This document shows positions 27,593-35,002 of a DNA stretch of 64,000 nt, in pieces. Source of the DNA: an uncultured Marinobacter sp. (GTDB lineage Bacteria; Pseudomonadota; Gammaproteobacteria; Pseudomonadales; Oleiphilaceae). The notes under the pieces are model-generated. The model saw nothing but the letters and a program-made list of their open reading frames with translations, was not told the DNA's origin and did not search any database. The stretch is taken from the NCBI RefSeq assembly GCF_913055835.1, contig NZ_CAJXKQ010000002.1, positions 124,001-188,000 on the forward strand. The letters run 5' to 3'. Position numbers and translations under genes: made by a program. How positions within the stretch are numbered: position 1 is the stretch's first letter; each line of letters opens with the position of its first letter.

Positions 27593-28753
27593 TCAGTATT
27601 CAAGAATCAGCGACGCCCGGGTGACCAGCGCGTCGAAGGAATAAAGGGGTTCTTCGCCGGGGAGGTAGTCGCCGGCAGCGGTCACATCCCGGAAGTTGTC
27701 GTAATCAAAATTCAGCCAGTCCAGCAGGAGGCTGAACTGCAGGCGATCAATGCCCGGCAGAGACGTCTGTTTCCATTCGTACACCGCGCCCACCGCCAGA
27801 GTTGTTCCGGAAAGTGAGCTGAGCTCCTTGTCCCGGGCCAGGTGTGTCTGGGAGTTCTCGAACGGGAAAAGGTCGCTGTAGAAGTCCGCCTCGCTCTGGG
27901 CGTAGTAACGAACGGAACCTTCAAGGGTCCAGTGCTGGTTCAACCCGTGAACGTATCCCAGTTCAATGGTGTGCGCGTTGATCCCCCAGGTATCCGAAAA
28001 ATAGCGGTATTCACCCCGGATCGAGGCCCGGTAAGGCAGGTAATAAAGCGCTCTCAAGGCCACCGAGGTGCTCGTTCTGGTTTCCGGATACCGTTCCGGC
28101 TGGTACAGGAACGAAGTTGAATCGTTGGGATCGATATAGCGATTCTGACGATACGGGTTCTGTAGGAAACCCTCATCGGTGACCACCTCAAGATCCAGAC
28201 CTACCAGGCTATTGCGGGTGATAACCTGGCTTAGTCCCAGCTGATAGTTGCGACGATCGGCTTCCTCACTGAAGGAATCGTTGCCAACCCGGCCTACTTC
28301 GTCCCAGCCGCTGGCATAGCCCATGGTCACCGTGGACATGCCCCCGAAGAACTCCTGACTGACCGAAAAATAGAGGGTATTGGCCTCGTAATCGTTTTCG
28401 GTACTGTTGGTAAAACCGAGACTCAGAATGGATTTGTCGTGCAGGTAATCGATACCAAAGGTGTACTCGTTTCGCTCTTCCTCGTAGGGGCTGGCTGTGG
28501 CGAGAACGTCTACCGAGGCAGCCGAGACCGAATCGACATAGTACTGTCCAGACACGGAAACCTGGGGGCCGATACCCTTTCGCACCAGAACCGACGGTCC
28601 GTCGATGACCATGCCACCGCCATCGTAGCGATGGTAAAGAACATCCACGTTATCGACCGGAAGGGTTGCTGCCATGGCTTGATGCCCAAACAGCACCAGC
28701 GCCAGCAAAAGGAACCCGGACCGCACCAACCATCGTCTGTCAGTTGCAGCCAC
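27593..28753 (-). CDS. DUF3570 outer-membrane beta-barrel protein
   Basis: 386 residues if started at GTG 28753. The longer open frame to 28837 runs through the DUF4266 gene, while this GTG has GGAGG 5 bp upstream and leads at once into a signal peptide (GFLLLALVLFGHQAMA). The mature protein alternates aromatic and polar residues over about 16-18 strands and ends in Tyr (LILEY), as outer-membrane barrels do. Typical DUF3570 stretches are GIGPQVSVSGQYYVDSVSAAS and DYLHDKSILSLGF. The DUF4266-DUF3570 pair recurs beside thioredoxin and ApbE genes in other bacteria. Probably a surface-exposed or transport barrel; function not established. Confidence 0.87.
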   Translation of the reverse strand: MAATDRRWLVRSGFLLLALVLFGHQAMAATLPVDNVDVLYHRYDGGGMVIDGPSVLVRKGIGPQVSVSGQYYVDSVSAASVDVLATASPYEEERNEYTFGIDYLHDKSILSLGFTNSTENDYEANTLYFSVSQEFFGGMSTVTMGYASGWDEVGRVGNDSFSEEADRRNYQLGLSQVITRNSLVGLDLEVVTDEGFLQNPYRQNRYIDPNDSTSFLYQPERYPETRTSTSVALRALYYLPYRASIRGEYRYFSDTWGINAHTIELGYVHGLNQHWTLEGSVRYYAQSEADFYSDLFPFENSQTHLARDKELSSLSGTTLAVGAVYEWKQTSLPGIDRLQFSLLLDWLNFDYDNFRDVTAAGDYLPGEEPLYSFDALVTRASLILEY

Positions 28754-28976
28754 AACCACCTCCGGAGCCGCCTTCTGCTCCCCGTGCAGATTCCCGGGCC
28801 TGATAGACGTGGTGCATGTAGGAATCCGCTTTGCCATGACGACTGAGACTCATGACCGGATCCGCCAGATTATCGCGCTCGTAGGGCTTTACCCATGGCT
28901 TGACTGAACTGCATCCAGAAACCGAGACCATGGCAACCAGGAGAGCGGAGACAGTGAAGATCGACAAACTACGCAT
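28740..28976 (-). CDS. DUF4266 small lipoprotein
   Basis: 78 residues: a signal peptide with lipobox VSGC (Cys near residue 22), then the conserved core VKPWVKPYERDNLADPVM and YMHHVYQARESARG, and a Gly-rich tail ending CGCN. The tail cysteines could bind metal or anchor a cofactor. The 3' end overlaps the DUF3570 GTG start by 14 bp, giving tight translational coupling and suggesting 1:1 production. DUF4266 proteins are known from genomes only as partners of DUF3570 barrels. It follows the TlpA gene after 18 bp. Confidence 0.88.
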   Translation of the reverse strand: MRSLSIFTVSALLVAMVSVSGCSSVKPWVKPYERDNLADPVMSLSRHGKADSYMHHVYQARESARGAEGGSGGGCGCN

Positions 28977-28994
28977 AAACGTCCCGTCCGAAAA

Positions 28995-29492
28995 TTACTC
29001 GCGCACCAGTTCGCGAATCTGCTGCTCGTACTCATCCTCATAACCCGGCTGGTATCCGTAGTGGATATAGCGGGCATTACCATCGCGATCGATCATCACG
29101 GTCGTCGGCATGGCCTGCACTTCATACAGTTCACTCACCGAGCTCTCCGGATCGTAAAGGATCGGATAATCCACGGGCACCTTGTCCAGGAAACGGTGTG
29201 CCTCCTCCCGATTTTCATCCACATTGACCGCCAGAATCGTAAAACCGAGATCCTTGTACTGGCTGTAAAGCTCATCCATCAGGGGCATCTCCTGCCGGCA
29301 GGGCCCACACCAGGAGGCCCAGAAGTTCAGCATCACCACTTCCCCGCGATGGTCCTCCAACCTCAGGTTCTCACCTGAACGGCTTTCCAGGGTGAAATCC
29401 GGAGCCGGGACATTGATGGCTTCGGCGCCTGCCAGGGAGCTGAGGCAGGCCAGAATGCCCGCCGCTGCCAGTGATTTAATGGATGCTTTCAT
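28995..29492 (-). CDS. TlpA/ResA-type thioredoxin-like periplasmic protein
   Basis: 165 residues from ATG 29492; an ATG two codons earlier is possible. After a signal peptide (cleavage near LAGAEA) comes a thioredoxin fold with WCGPC (Cys62, Cys65), the cis-proline segment MPTTVMID and the insertion VDENREEAHRFLDKV typical of TlpA/AhpC-TSA proteins. Such proteins reduce apocytochrome CxxCH cysteines or other periplasmic disulfides. Its place among haem-binding CxxCH proteins (30.9-37.5 kb) and the Cys-tailed DUF4266 lipoprotein suggests dedicated thiol maintenance for this cluster. Electron donor, usually a DsbD-type protein, is not encoded here. Confidence 0.9.
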   Translation of the reverse strand: MKASIKSLAAAGILACLSSLAGAEAINVPAPDFTLESRSGENLRLEDHRGEVVMLNFWASWCGPCRQEMPLMDELYSQYKDLGFTILAVNVDENREEAHRFLDKVPVDYPILYDPESSVSELYEVQAMPTTVMIDRDGNARYIHYGYQPGYEDEYEQQIRELVRE

Positions 29493-29509
29493 AACCATTG
29501 CTCCTGTTC

Positions 29510-30154
29510 TCAGAAAAAGACCGACAGGCCAGTGCTGACCTCGGTATTCATAGAGGTTTTCTCGGCCCCCAGAACATCTATCCGGTAATAGTGCTGCCGC
29601 ACGCCAATGTGAACGGCAACGCTGTCCGTCAACAGCACCTGGTAGCCCGCACCGAGGTTAAGGGTAAACCGGGTATCACCTGCAAAATCGGTGGCTCCGG
29701 CCCCTGCGATCAGGTAGAAATTGGTGTTGAACGCATAGTTCTCGGTGAGGAAGGCCTCGCCCGGGAGTACGTTGTAGCCCAGGTTAATGTTGTAGTAGCT
29801 GTAATCCCGCTCGCTGTCGGTAAGCACCTCCACGTTACCGGCCAACTTTTCGAAGCTGGTTTCCCCGCCCTCCGCGAAGCCAACTCGGGCCTCGAAAAAG
29901 AAGGACTCACTGAGGTGATAGGTGAGCTTGCCGCCGTACAGCAGTGACGATTCGAAGTCCTCGATATTGAGCACGCCCACAAACGCGCCGATTTCAAAGT
30001 TCTCGGTGTCAATCAGCGCCTCGGTGACCGGCACCGGGGTAACATCCGGCTCGATCAATGGCCGATCATCCTGGGCCTGGGCGGCAGCGGCTACACTTAA
30101 CCCTGCCGCGAGGCACATTGGTTTCAGAAAAAGATGCTGAGTCCGATTTTCCAT
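29510..30154 (-). CDS. Outer-membrane beta-barrel domain protein
   Basis: 214 residues. A signal peptide (cleavage near AQAQ) is followed by an eight-stranded-looking barrel that ends in LSVFF, the aromatic C-terminal signature read by the BAM complex. Strand blocks include FEIGAFVGVLNIEDFES, LLYGGKLTYHLSESFFFEARVGF and FTLNLGAGYQVLLTDSVAVHIGVRQHY. The pattern is like the barrels found in Myxococcus Glt loci, a family also seen in some gammaproteobacteria; this is recalled from memory. The start overlaps the upstream barrel gene by 31 bp. It ends 17 bp before tlpA. Confidence 0.82.
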   Translation of the reverse strand: MENRTQHLFLKPMCLAAGLSVAAAAQAQDDRPLIEPDVTPVPVTEALIDTENFEIGAFVGVLNIEDFESSLLYGGKLTYHLSESFFFEARVGFAEGGETSFEKLAGNVEVLTDSERDYSYYNINLGYNVLPGEAFLTENYAFNTNFYLIAGAGATDFAGDTRFTLNLGAGYQVLLTDSVAVHIGVRQHYYRIDVLGAEKTSMNTEVSTGLSVFF

Positions 30155-30876
30155 TCTGTCGCTTCTTCGTTGGTGGACCGGGTAGTGAATACTTTGTAGT
30201 CCTTCACTTCGGCACGGATGAAATATCGATCGGTGATGTAGGCGCGGACGCCCAGGCCTGCATGGCCAATACTGTTATCCCGCTCTTCGGGCTGAGCCAG
30301 GGTCGCCTTGGGATCAACCCAGATATGCCCGACCCCGAGGGTAAAAAAGGGTGAAACCCGCCAGTGCGGAAATGGCTGATGCACCAGATTCGCATTGATC
30401 ATTCGAATTTCCGACGCACTGCCCAAAATCTGTGAGGCCCAGAGCTCGGCAGACAGGTTCTGCGTCATCCAGAAACCGCCGTAGCCTGCCGTAACAGCGG
30501 CACCATCAAACTCGCCCATCATCAAACCAGCTTCTACCCGCCGGTTACTGAAGGAAGCAAAATCCGGTACCTGAAGATCCACCGGGTTTCCTGTGGCATC
30601 CACGGTCCGGGCAATGTCTGCAACAGCGACCCAGCCTTCCCGACCCCGGGAGTCGGTTACCTTAATCCAACTGGTCTTGCGTTGAAGAATAGTCAGCCAT
30701 TCCCCTTGCTCGCTGGTGTGAAAAACCGGGTAGCCAGTTGCCGGGCCGGTCCGCCAGGCAACGTAGGGCTCGGTCACCTGAACCCGGGCAACGTCCTCGT
30801 CACCCTGCCCCCACAGCCAGCCTGCCCAGCTCTGGGCGGGAAGAATCAACAGAAACACGAGAATGGCAATGGGCAT
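30124..30876 (-). CDS. SH3b-domain outer-membrane beta-barrel protein
   Basis: 250 residues from ATG 30876; the open frame begins earlier but this start gives a signal peptide at once (AILVFLLILPAQSWA). Residues about 25-95 are a bacterial SH3 domain (VTEPYVAWRTGPATGYPVF, WLTILQRKTSWIKV, GREGWVAVADI). The rest is a small barrel homologous to the next gene's product (shared FFTLGVGHIWVD-like strands) and also ends LSIFF. A periplasmic SH3b unit attached to a barrel suggests contact with peptidoglycan or a partner protein. It lies 22 bp after the HzsA-like gene, in the same run of genes. Confidence 0.82.
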   Translation of the reverse strand: MPIAILVFLLILPAQSWAGWLWGQGDEDVARVQVTEPYVAWRTGPATGYPVFHTSEQGEWLTILQRKTSWIKVTDSRGREGWVAVADIARTVDATGNPVDLQVPDFASFSNRRVEAGLMMGEFDGAAVTAGYGGFWMTQNLSAELWASQILGSASEIRMINANLVHQPFPHWRVSPFFTLGVGHIWVDPKATLAQPEERDNSIGHAGLGVRAYITDRYFIRAEVKDYKVFTTRSTNEEATEWKIGLSIFF

Positions 30877-30898
30877 GGCGCGAATTTCAGTCCTTGAA

Positions 30899-33589
30899 TC
30901 AGTCTTCCGGGGCATCGAACGGGTTGTTGAAATACTGGCCGCCAATATCCAGCCATTCAGCGATCAGTCTAAGCTCCGATGGTGTCAGGAAATCGTGGTG
31001 CGTACCCCCCTCGGCAAACACATCGAAGAAATTACTGGCACGGGCACCGTTGACGGACATTGAAGCTTGTACCGGCACTGTCACGAGGATGGGTTGCTCA
31101 TTGCCATTGGCATCCAGAATGGGGTTGCCCTCTTCGTCCCTAAGCACCTCTCCGGAATCTACTCGCCTGTCCAAAATAGCTCCCCCGACCAACTCCTCTT
31201 CGTTGTCAGGGAACAGCAACTCCCTGTAGGCCTTGAAGTGCAAAGGTTCGTCCGGTGACGGACCATCACTTAGATCCAATTGTGCGTCGGAGATCCGGGC
31301 CATGCCTGCTGCATCACTATTACTGTGGCAACTGGTACAGGTGGCATCATCGAGCACCGCCATGGTGTCCGGATCAAGTACCTCCCGGTTCAGGCTCCAG
31401 AGCGGATGAATATGCTCCTCGTAGTTAATTACAATCCGACAATTCGGCGCCCATTCGCTCGCGCAAACGCCAGATATGGGTTGTGGGGTCTGCAGGTCGG
31501 CATAGGCATAGGAAAAGCTGTCAGGTTTGGGATCAACGACATCACCGGACCACTCATCGGCATAAACCACATCCGGCGTCGGCCGGCGAACCTCGTTGAT
31601 GCGGGCAAAGACCTCGGCCATGGTTTCACCCATGTCGGCAAACAGAGCCGGGTCAGTATTCGGGAAAGGAAGGCTGGTGGTCGCCGCCCCACTCCACACA
31701 GGTTCCGGGCCGGCATCCGCTCTGCCATGTGGTGTCGGGCTGTTCGGGTTATGGCAGCCTGAACACTCGAGGGTCTCGCCGGGACGCACTGTCAGCCAGT
31801 TCTGATGCCTGTCACCGATTCGTTGACCCTGCTCATCGAGGACGCTGATAGCGAATGCAACGTTCGCCGGTACCGCCACCTTCACTGAGCCGTCCGGCTC
31901 AATGGGCACGTACCCCAATATTTCACGCATTAACTGAGCCCGGCTACGGCCAAAGGCGCTGTTGTCAAAGTCCCGGACATTCTCATCGGGAATGGCCACG
32001 GGCTTCTCCAGGCGCAGGAACCTGGCCGGGCGATCCTCCGGCGGAGTTTGCAGCGGATCGGCCATTGCAGCGATACCGGCCGGAGTGGTGTCTACCCCAT
32101 CTATATCGTAGACGCTGCGAATGTGCAGGAGCCCGTAACCGGCATCACCAAGGGTTCCCTCATCCCCCGTAAACTGGGATTCCGGAATAAACCCCTCCAG
32201 AGCACGCTCCTTCATCAGGACCGCTTCATCAAACTGGACACCTTCTACCGGCGGGACCACCGGTCGCTGTGTTTCGCTACTGATATCAAGAAGCCACAGA
32301 CCGTAAGCAGGCTCTGCAGGTTGATAATCTTCCGATTGCAGACGATCTTCCGTGCAATTAACAATCCGGTCCGTTGCTGTTTCCCGCAACCGGCAGGGTG
32401 TCCAGCTCACCAGATAGCGGTTGGTCCCGTCGAGCAGCGGTGAAACCGACGCATAACTGCCTTTCAGCGACAGCTGCCCGTCCAGACCCACACCGGGTAC
32501 AAGCGCGCGCTGACCGGATCCTTCAGTCCCATCGATGCGCAGATTGGCCTCGACAAATTGCTCAACATCGACTTCCGCCAACACGGACGCATAATCATCA
32601 GTCTCGAAAGGCCTCAGCTGCACCAGCAGGTTGCCGCTATCAGACTTCCTGGGCTGGAGATACTGAATATCGTTCGCTTCAGGCACCGAATCGTGGGAAT
32701 GACGACCATACAGATAGCTCAGGCCGGTTCCGTCGGGGTTCACGCGATAGAGGTTGACCCCGTTGTTGCGGGTCTGGCCCGCATTGTCCCAGCGGCTGAA
32801 TACGATGGTGCCGTCATCGGCCACCATAGGGTCCAGGTCATGGCTCTGGTTGAACGTAATCTGCTCAATGTTCTGGCCATCATCGTCCATCACATGCAGA
32901 ACAAAGCTCTCGGTATCGAGTTCCTCGTCCAAACCCGAGTATTGGGGCTTGCCTTCATCAAGCAGTATCGCCTTGGAGATACGCTGACGAGTGGAGGAAA
33001 AAACGATTCTGCCATCGGGCAGATAGGCAGGCGCAACGTCCTGGCCTGCCCGGGCAGTGACATCCGAATCAATTACCCGGCGCAAAGCGTCGGAACTAAC
33101 GTCGTATTCCCAGATATTCCAGGTTGGCTGATCCTCGTCGTCTGCGTCCTCGATTTCCGGGGCGCGCATGGCGAACAGTAATCGGGAGCCATCGTGGGAT
33201 ACGTGGAGATCCTTCACGTCGTACCGCAACTGGCCGTTCTCATCGAGAAATTGCGGACCGGTAAACGCCCGGGAGGCAATATCCTGTGTTTCGGCATCGG
33301 GGGTTGCGCTGGCTTTCAGGATCAGCCTGGCGCCGGGACGAAAGGCGCTCGGGTCGGCAAGATTGTCCTCTACCAGGGCGCCGGTGTTTTCGTCAAAAAG
33401 AAGAGCCCGTTCAACATAAGCCACCGGGTTCTCGACAACGACAGGGTCCGCCTGTTGGCTGTCGCTACTCGAAAGACAGCCAGATAGCAGCGCCAGCGAG
33501 CCGAGCGCAATCGCAACGCGAGCAGTGAGCGGGATAGGGAGAATTGGTGACTTAATTTCCAACGTGACAAACCCTGTTCTGGATGACAT
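30899..33589 (-). CDS. HzsA-related di-haem lipoprotein with beta-propeller
   Basis: 896 residues from ATG 33589. A signal peptide carries a lipobox (LLSGC, Cys38), so it is a lipoprotein. TolB/PD40-like beta-propeller blades fill the first half (LLFAMRAPEIEDAD, DGRIVFSSTRQRIS, DGTIVFSRWDNAGQ). The second half has two c-type haem sites, CSGCH at 609 and CTSCH at 751. This layout resembles the group annotated as HzsA-related, named after the hydrazine synthase alpha subunit; no hydrazine role is implied. It opens the long minus-strand gene run and diverges from another CxxCH gene. An earlier in-frame start at 33715 would overlap the divergent promoter region. Confidence 0.8.
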   Translation of the reverse strand: MSSRTGFVTLEIKSPILPIPLTARVAIALGSLALLSGCLSSSDSQQADPVVVENPVAYVERALLFDENTGALVEDNLADPSAFRPGARLILKASATPDAETQDIASRAFTGPQFLDENGQLRYDVKDLHVSHDGSRLLFAMRAPEIEDADDEDQPTWNIWEYDVSSDALRRVIDSDVTARAGQDVAPAYLPDGRIVFSSTRQRISKAILLDEGKPQYSGLDEELDTESFVLHVMDDDGQNIEQITFNQSHDLDPMVADDGTIVFSRWDNAGQTRNNGVNLYRVNPDGTGLSYLYGRHSHDSVPEANDIQYLQPRKSDSGNLLVQLRPFETDDYASVLAEVDVEQFVEANLRIDGTEGSGQRALVPGVGLDGQLSLKGSYASVSPLLDGTNRYLVSWTPCRLRETATDRIVNCTEDRLQSEDYQPAEPAYGLWLLDISSETQRPVVPPVEGVQFDEAVLMKERALEGFIPESQFTGDEGTLGDAGYGLLHIRSVYDIDGVDTTPAGIAAMADPLQTPPEDRPARFLRLEKPVAIPDENVRDFDNSAFGRSRAQLMREILGYVPIEPDGSVKVAVPANVAFAISVLDEQGQRIGDRHQNWLTVRPGETLECSGCHNPNSPTPHGRADAGPEPVWSGAATTSLPFPNTDPALFADMGETMAEVFARINEVRRPTPDVVYADEWSGDVVDPKPDSFSYAYADLQTPQPISGVCASEWAPNCRIVINYEEHIHPLWSLNREVLDPDTMAVLDDATCTSCHSNSDAAGMARISDAQLDLSDGPSPDEPLHFKAYRELLFPDNEEELVGGAILDRRVDSGEVLRDEEGNPILDANGNEQPILVTVPVQASMSVNGARASNFFDVFAEGGTHHDFLTPSELRLIAEWLDIGGQYFNNPFDAPED

Positions 33590-33759
33590 TCCATGACATA
33601 AATTAAGTCGGTTCCGAGGGCAGGCTCCAAGGCTTTTACGTAACCTAATGTAATAACGTGGCCTACAACTCAAAACGGAGGATATAGCAAGCCGTAAACT
33701 TTTAACAAATGTCAAAACGCATTAATGTGCGATTGCTAATGATCACCGAGGGAAAGGAC
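33590..33759. promoter_or_regulatory. Divergent promoter region of the haem-protein operons
   Basis: This AT-richer 170-bp gap separates the HzsA-like gene (minus) from the CxxCH operon (plus). It contains short runs such as TAATGTAATAACGT and AACTTTTAACAAATGTCAAAA, where promoters for both directions would fit. No known operator was recognised. The layout implies joint control of the two operons. Confidence 0.5.
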
Positions 33760-34995
33760 ATGACCGGCCGGAACAGGATCAGAAGCCTGATCAGCAAGGC
33801 TTGCAGTACCGCAGTTCTCGTTGCATTGGTGTTTGGGCACGCAGGCCTCGCTCAGGCAGGCGCCAGGGAACAGGCCAAACGAATCCACGACCGGATTGCC
33901 GGAGTGCCCCCTTCCGCCGCCATACTTGATGCCATGGAAAGTGACATTGCCTCGGGCAACGCCATTGACGCAGCGTTCACTGCCATGGATGACAGCGCCT
34001 TCTACGACGTTACCCTGAAGAATTTTGCGGCTCCCTGGACCAACGAGGCGATGTCAAAGTTCGTGCCCCTCAATGATTATATCGCCACGGTGATCGGTCT
34101 GGTGCGGGACGGGCAAGACTTCCGAAAAGTCCTTTACGACGATGTGCTGTACATCGGAGATGCTTCCCTGAACCTGCCCAATTACTCCACCAGCAACAAC
34201 AATCATTACGAATCCCTGGAGAACAGCGGGGCGAGCCTCAGGGACAATCTGGAGCGGGTAAACCAGTCGACGTACACAGGCCTTCCCCCCGCTGCCACCG
34301 CGGGCGTGATGACGTCCAGAGCGTCAGCCCGGGCATTCTTCAGCGCCGGCACCAACCGGGCGATGTTCAGGTTCACGCTGATCAATCATATGTGCAACGA
34401 CCTGGAGCAGGTTGCAGACGTAACTCTGCCGCCCGACCGAATTCGCCAGGATGTTTCCCGCAGTCCCGGTGGTGACAGCCGGGTATTCCTGAACAATTGC
34501 GTCGGATGCCACAGCGGCATGGATCCCATGGCCCAGGCCTTTGCCTACTACGACTACGAATATGACGCCAATGCCGATCCCGATGGAGAGCTGGGCAGGC
34601 TGGTCTACAACGCCATGGGCGAAATGGACCCGGAAACCGGTTCCAGGGTTCAGGCCAAGTACCACATCAATGCTGCAACCTTCGAGCAAGGCTATGTCAC
34701 CCCGGACGACAGCTGGGATAACTATTGGCGCCAGGGCGCCAACCGCCGGTTGGGTTGGGATCAGTCACTCCCGGGGTCCGGTAGCGGTGCCAAGAGCCTG
34801 GGTATGGAGTTCGCCCACTCCGAGGCGTTCGCCGAGTGTCAGGTCAAGAAGGTGTTCGAGAATGTCTGTCTGCGACCGCCCTCGAACAGCGCAGACCGTT
34901 CCCAGGTGAGCAGTATGGTTGCCAGCTTCGCAAGCCAGGGTTACGACCTGAAGCAGGTATTCGCAGAATCCGCTGTGTACTGCATGGGGGAGTGA
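33760..34995 (+). CDS. Exported mono-haem (CxxCH) protein, DUF1588-like C-terminus
   Basis: 411 residues from ATG 33760, which has GAGGGAAAGG just upstream; in-frame ATGs at 33709 and 33739 would give a long cytoplasmic leader. A signal peptide ends near LAQA (residue 34). One haem motif, CVGCH at 247, lies in NNCVGCHSGMDPMAQAFAYYDYEYD. That wording is close to the DUF1588 block of planctomycete cytochrome-like proteins (Cys-x-x-Cys-His, then Asp-Pro and an aromatic run). Those proteins are commonly paired with Tat-exported DUF1501/DUF1552 proteins, and a Tat protein is indeed two genes downstream. Function unknown; electron transfer is plausible. Confidence 0.75.
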   Translation: MTGRNRIRSLISKACSTAVLVALVFGHAGLAQAGAREQAKRIHDRIAGVPPSAAILDAMESDIASGNAIDAAFTAMDDSAFYDVTLKNFAAPWTNEAMSKFVPLNDYIATVIGLVRDGQDFRKVLYDDVLYIGDASLNLPNYSTSNNNHYESLENSGASLRDNLERVNQSTYTGLPPAATAGVMTSRASARAFFSAGTNRAMFRFTLINHMCNDLEQVADVTLPPDRIRQDVSRSPGGDSRVFLNNCVGCHSGMDPMAQAFAYYDYEYDANADPDGELGRLVYNAMGEMDPETGSRVQAKYHINAATFEQGYVTPDDSWDNYWRQGANRRLGWDQSLPGSGSGAKSLGMEFAHSEAFAECQVKKVFENVCLRPPSNSADRSQVSSMVASFASQGYDLKQVFAESAVYCMGE

Positions 34996-35002
34996 GGACG
35001 CT

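Noticed and set aside
30899..33589. Hydrazine synthase activity for the HzsA-like protein
   Set aside because: Only family resemblance (propeller plus CxxCH) is visible, no other anammox genes are present, and HzsB/HzsC-type partners are missing.
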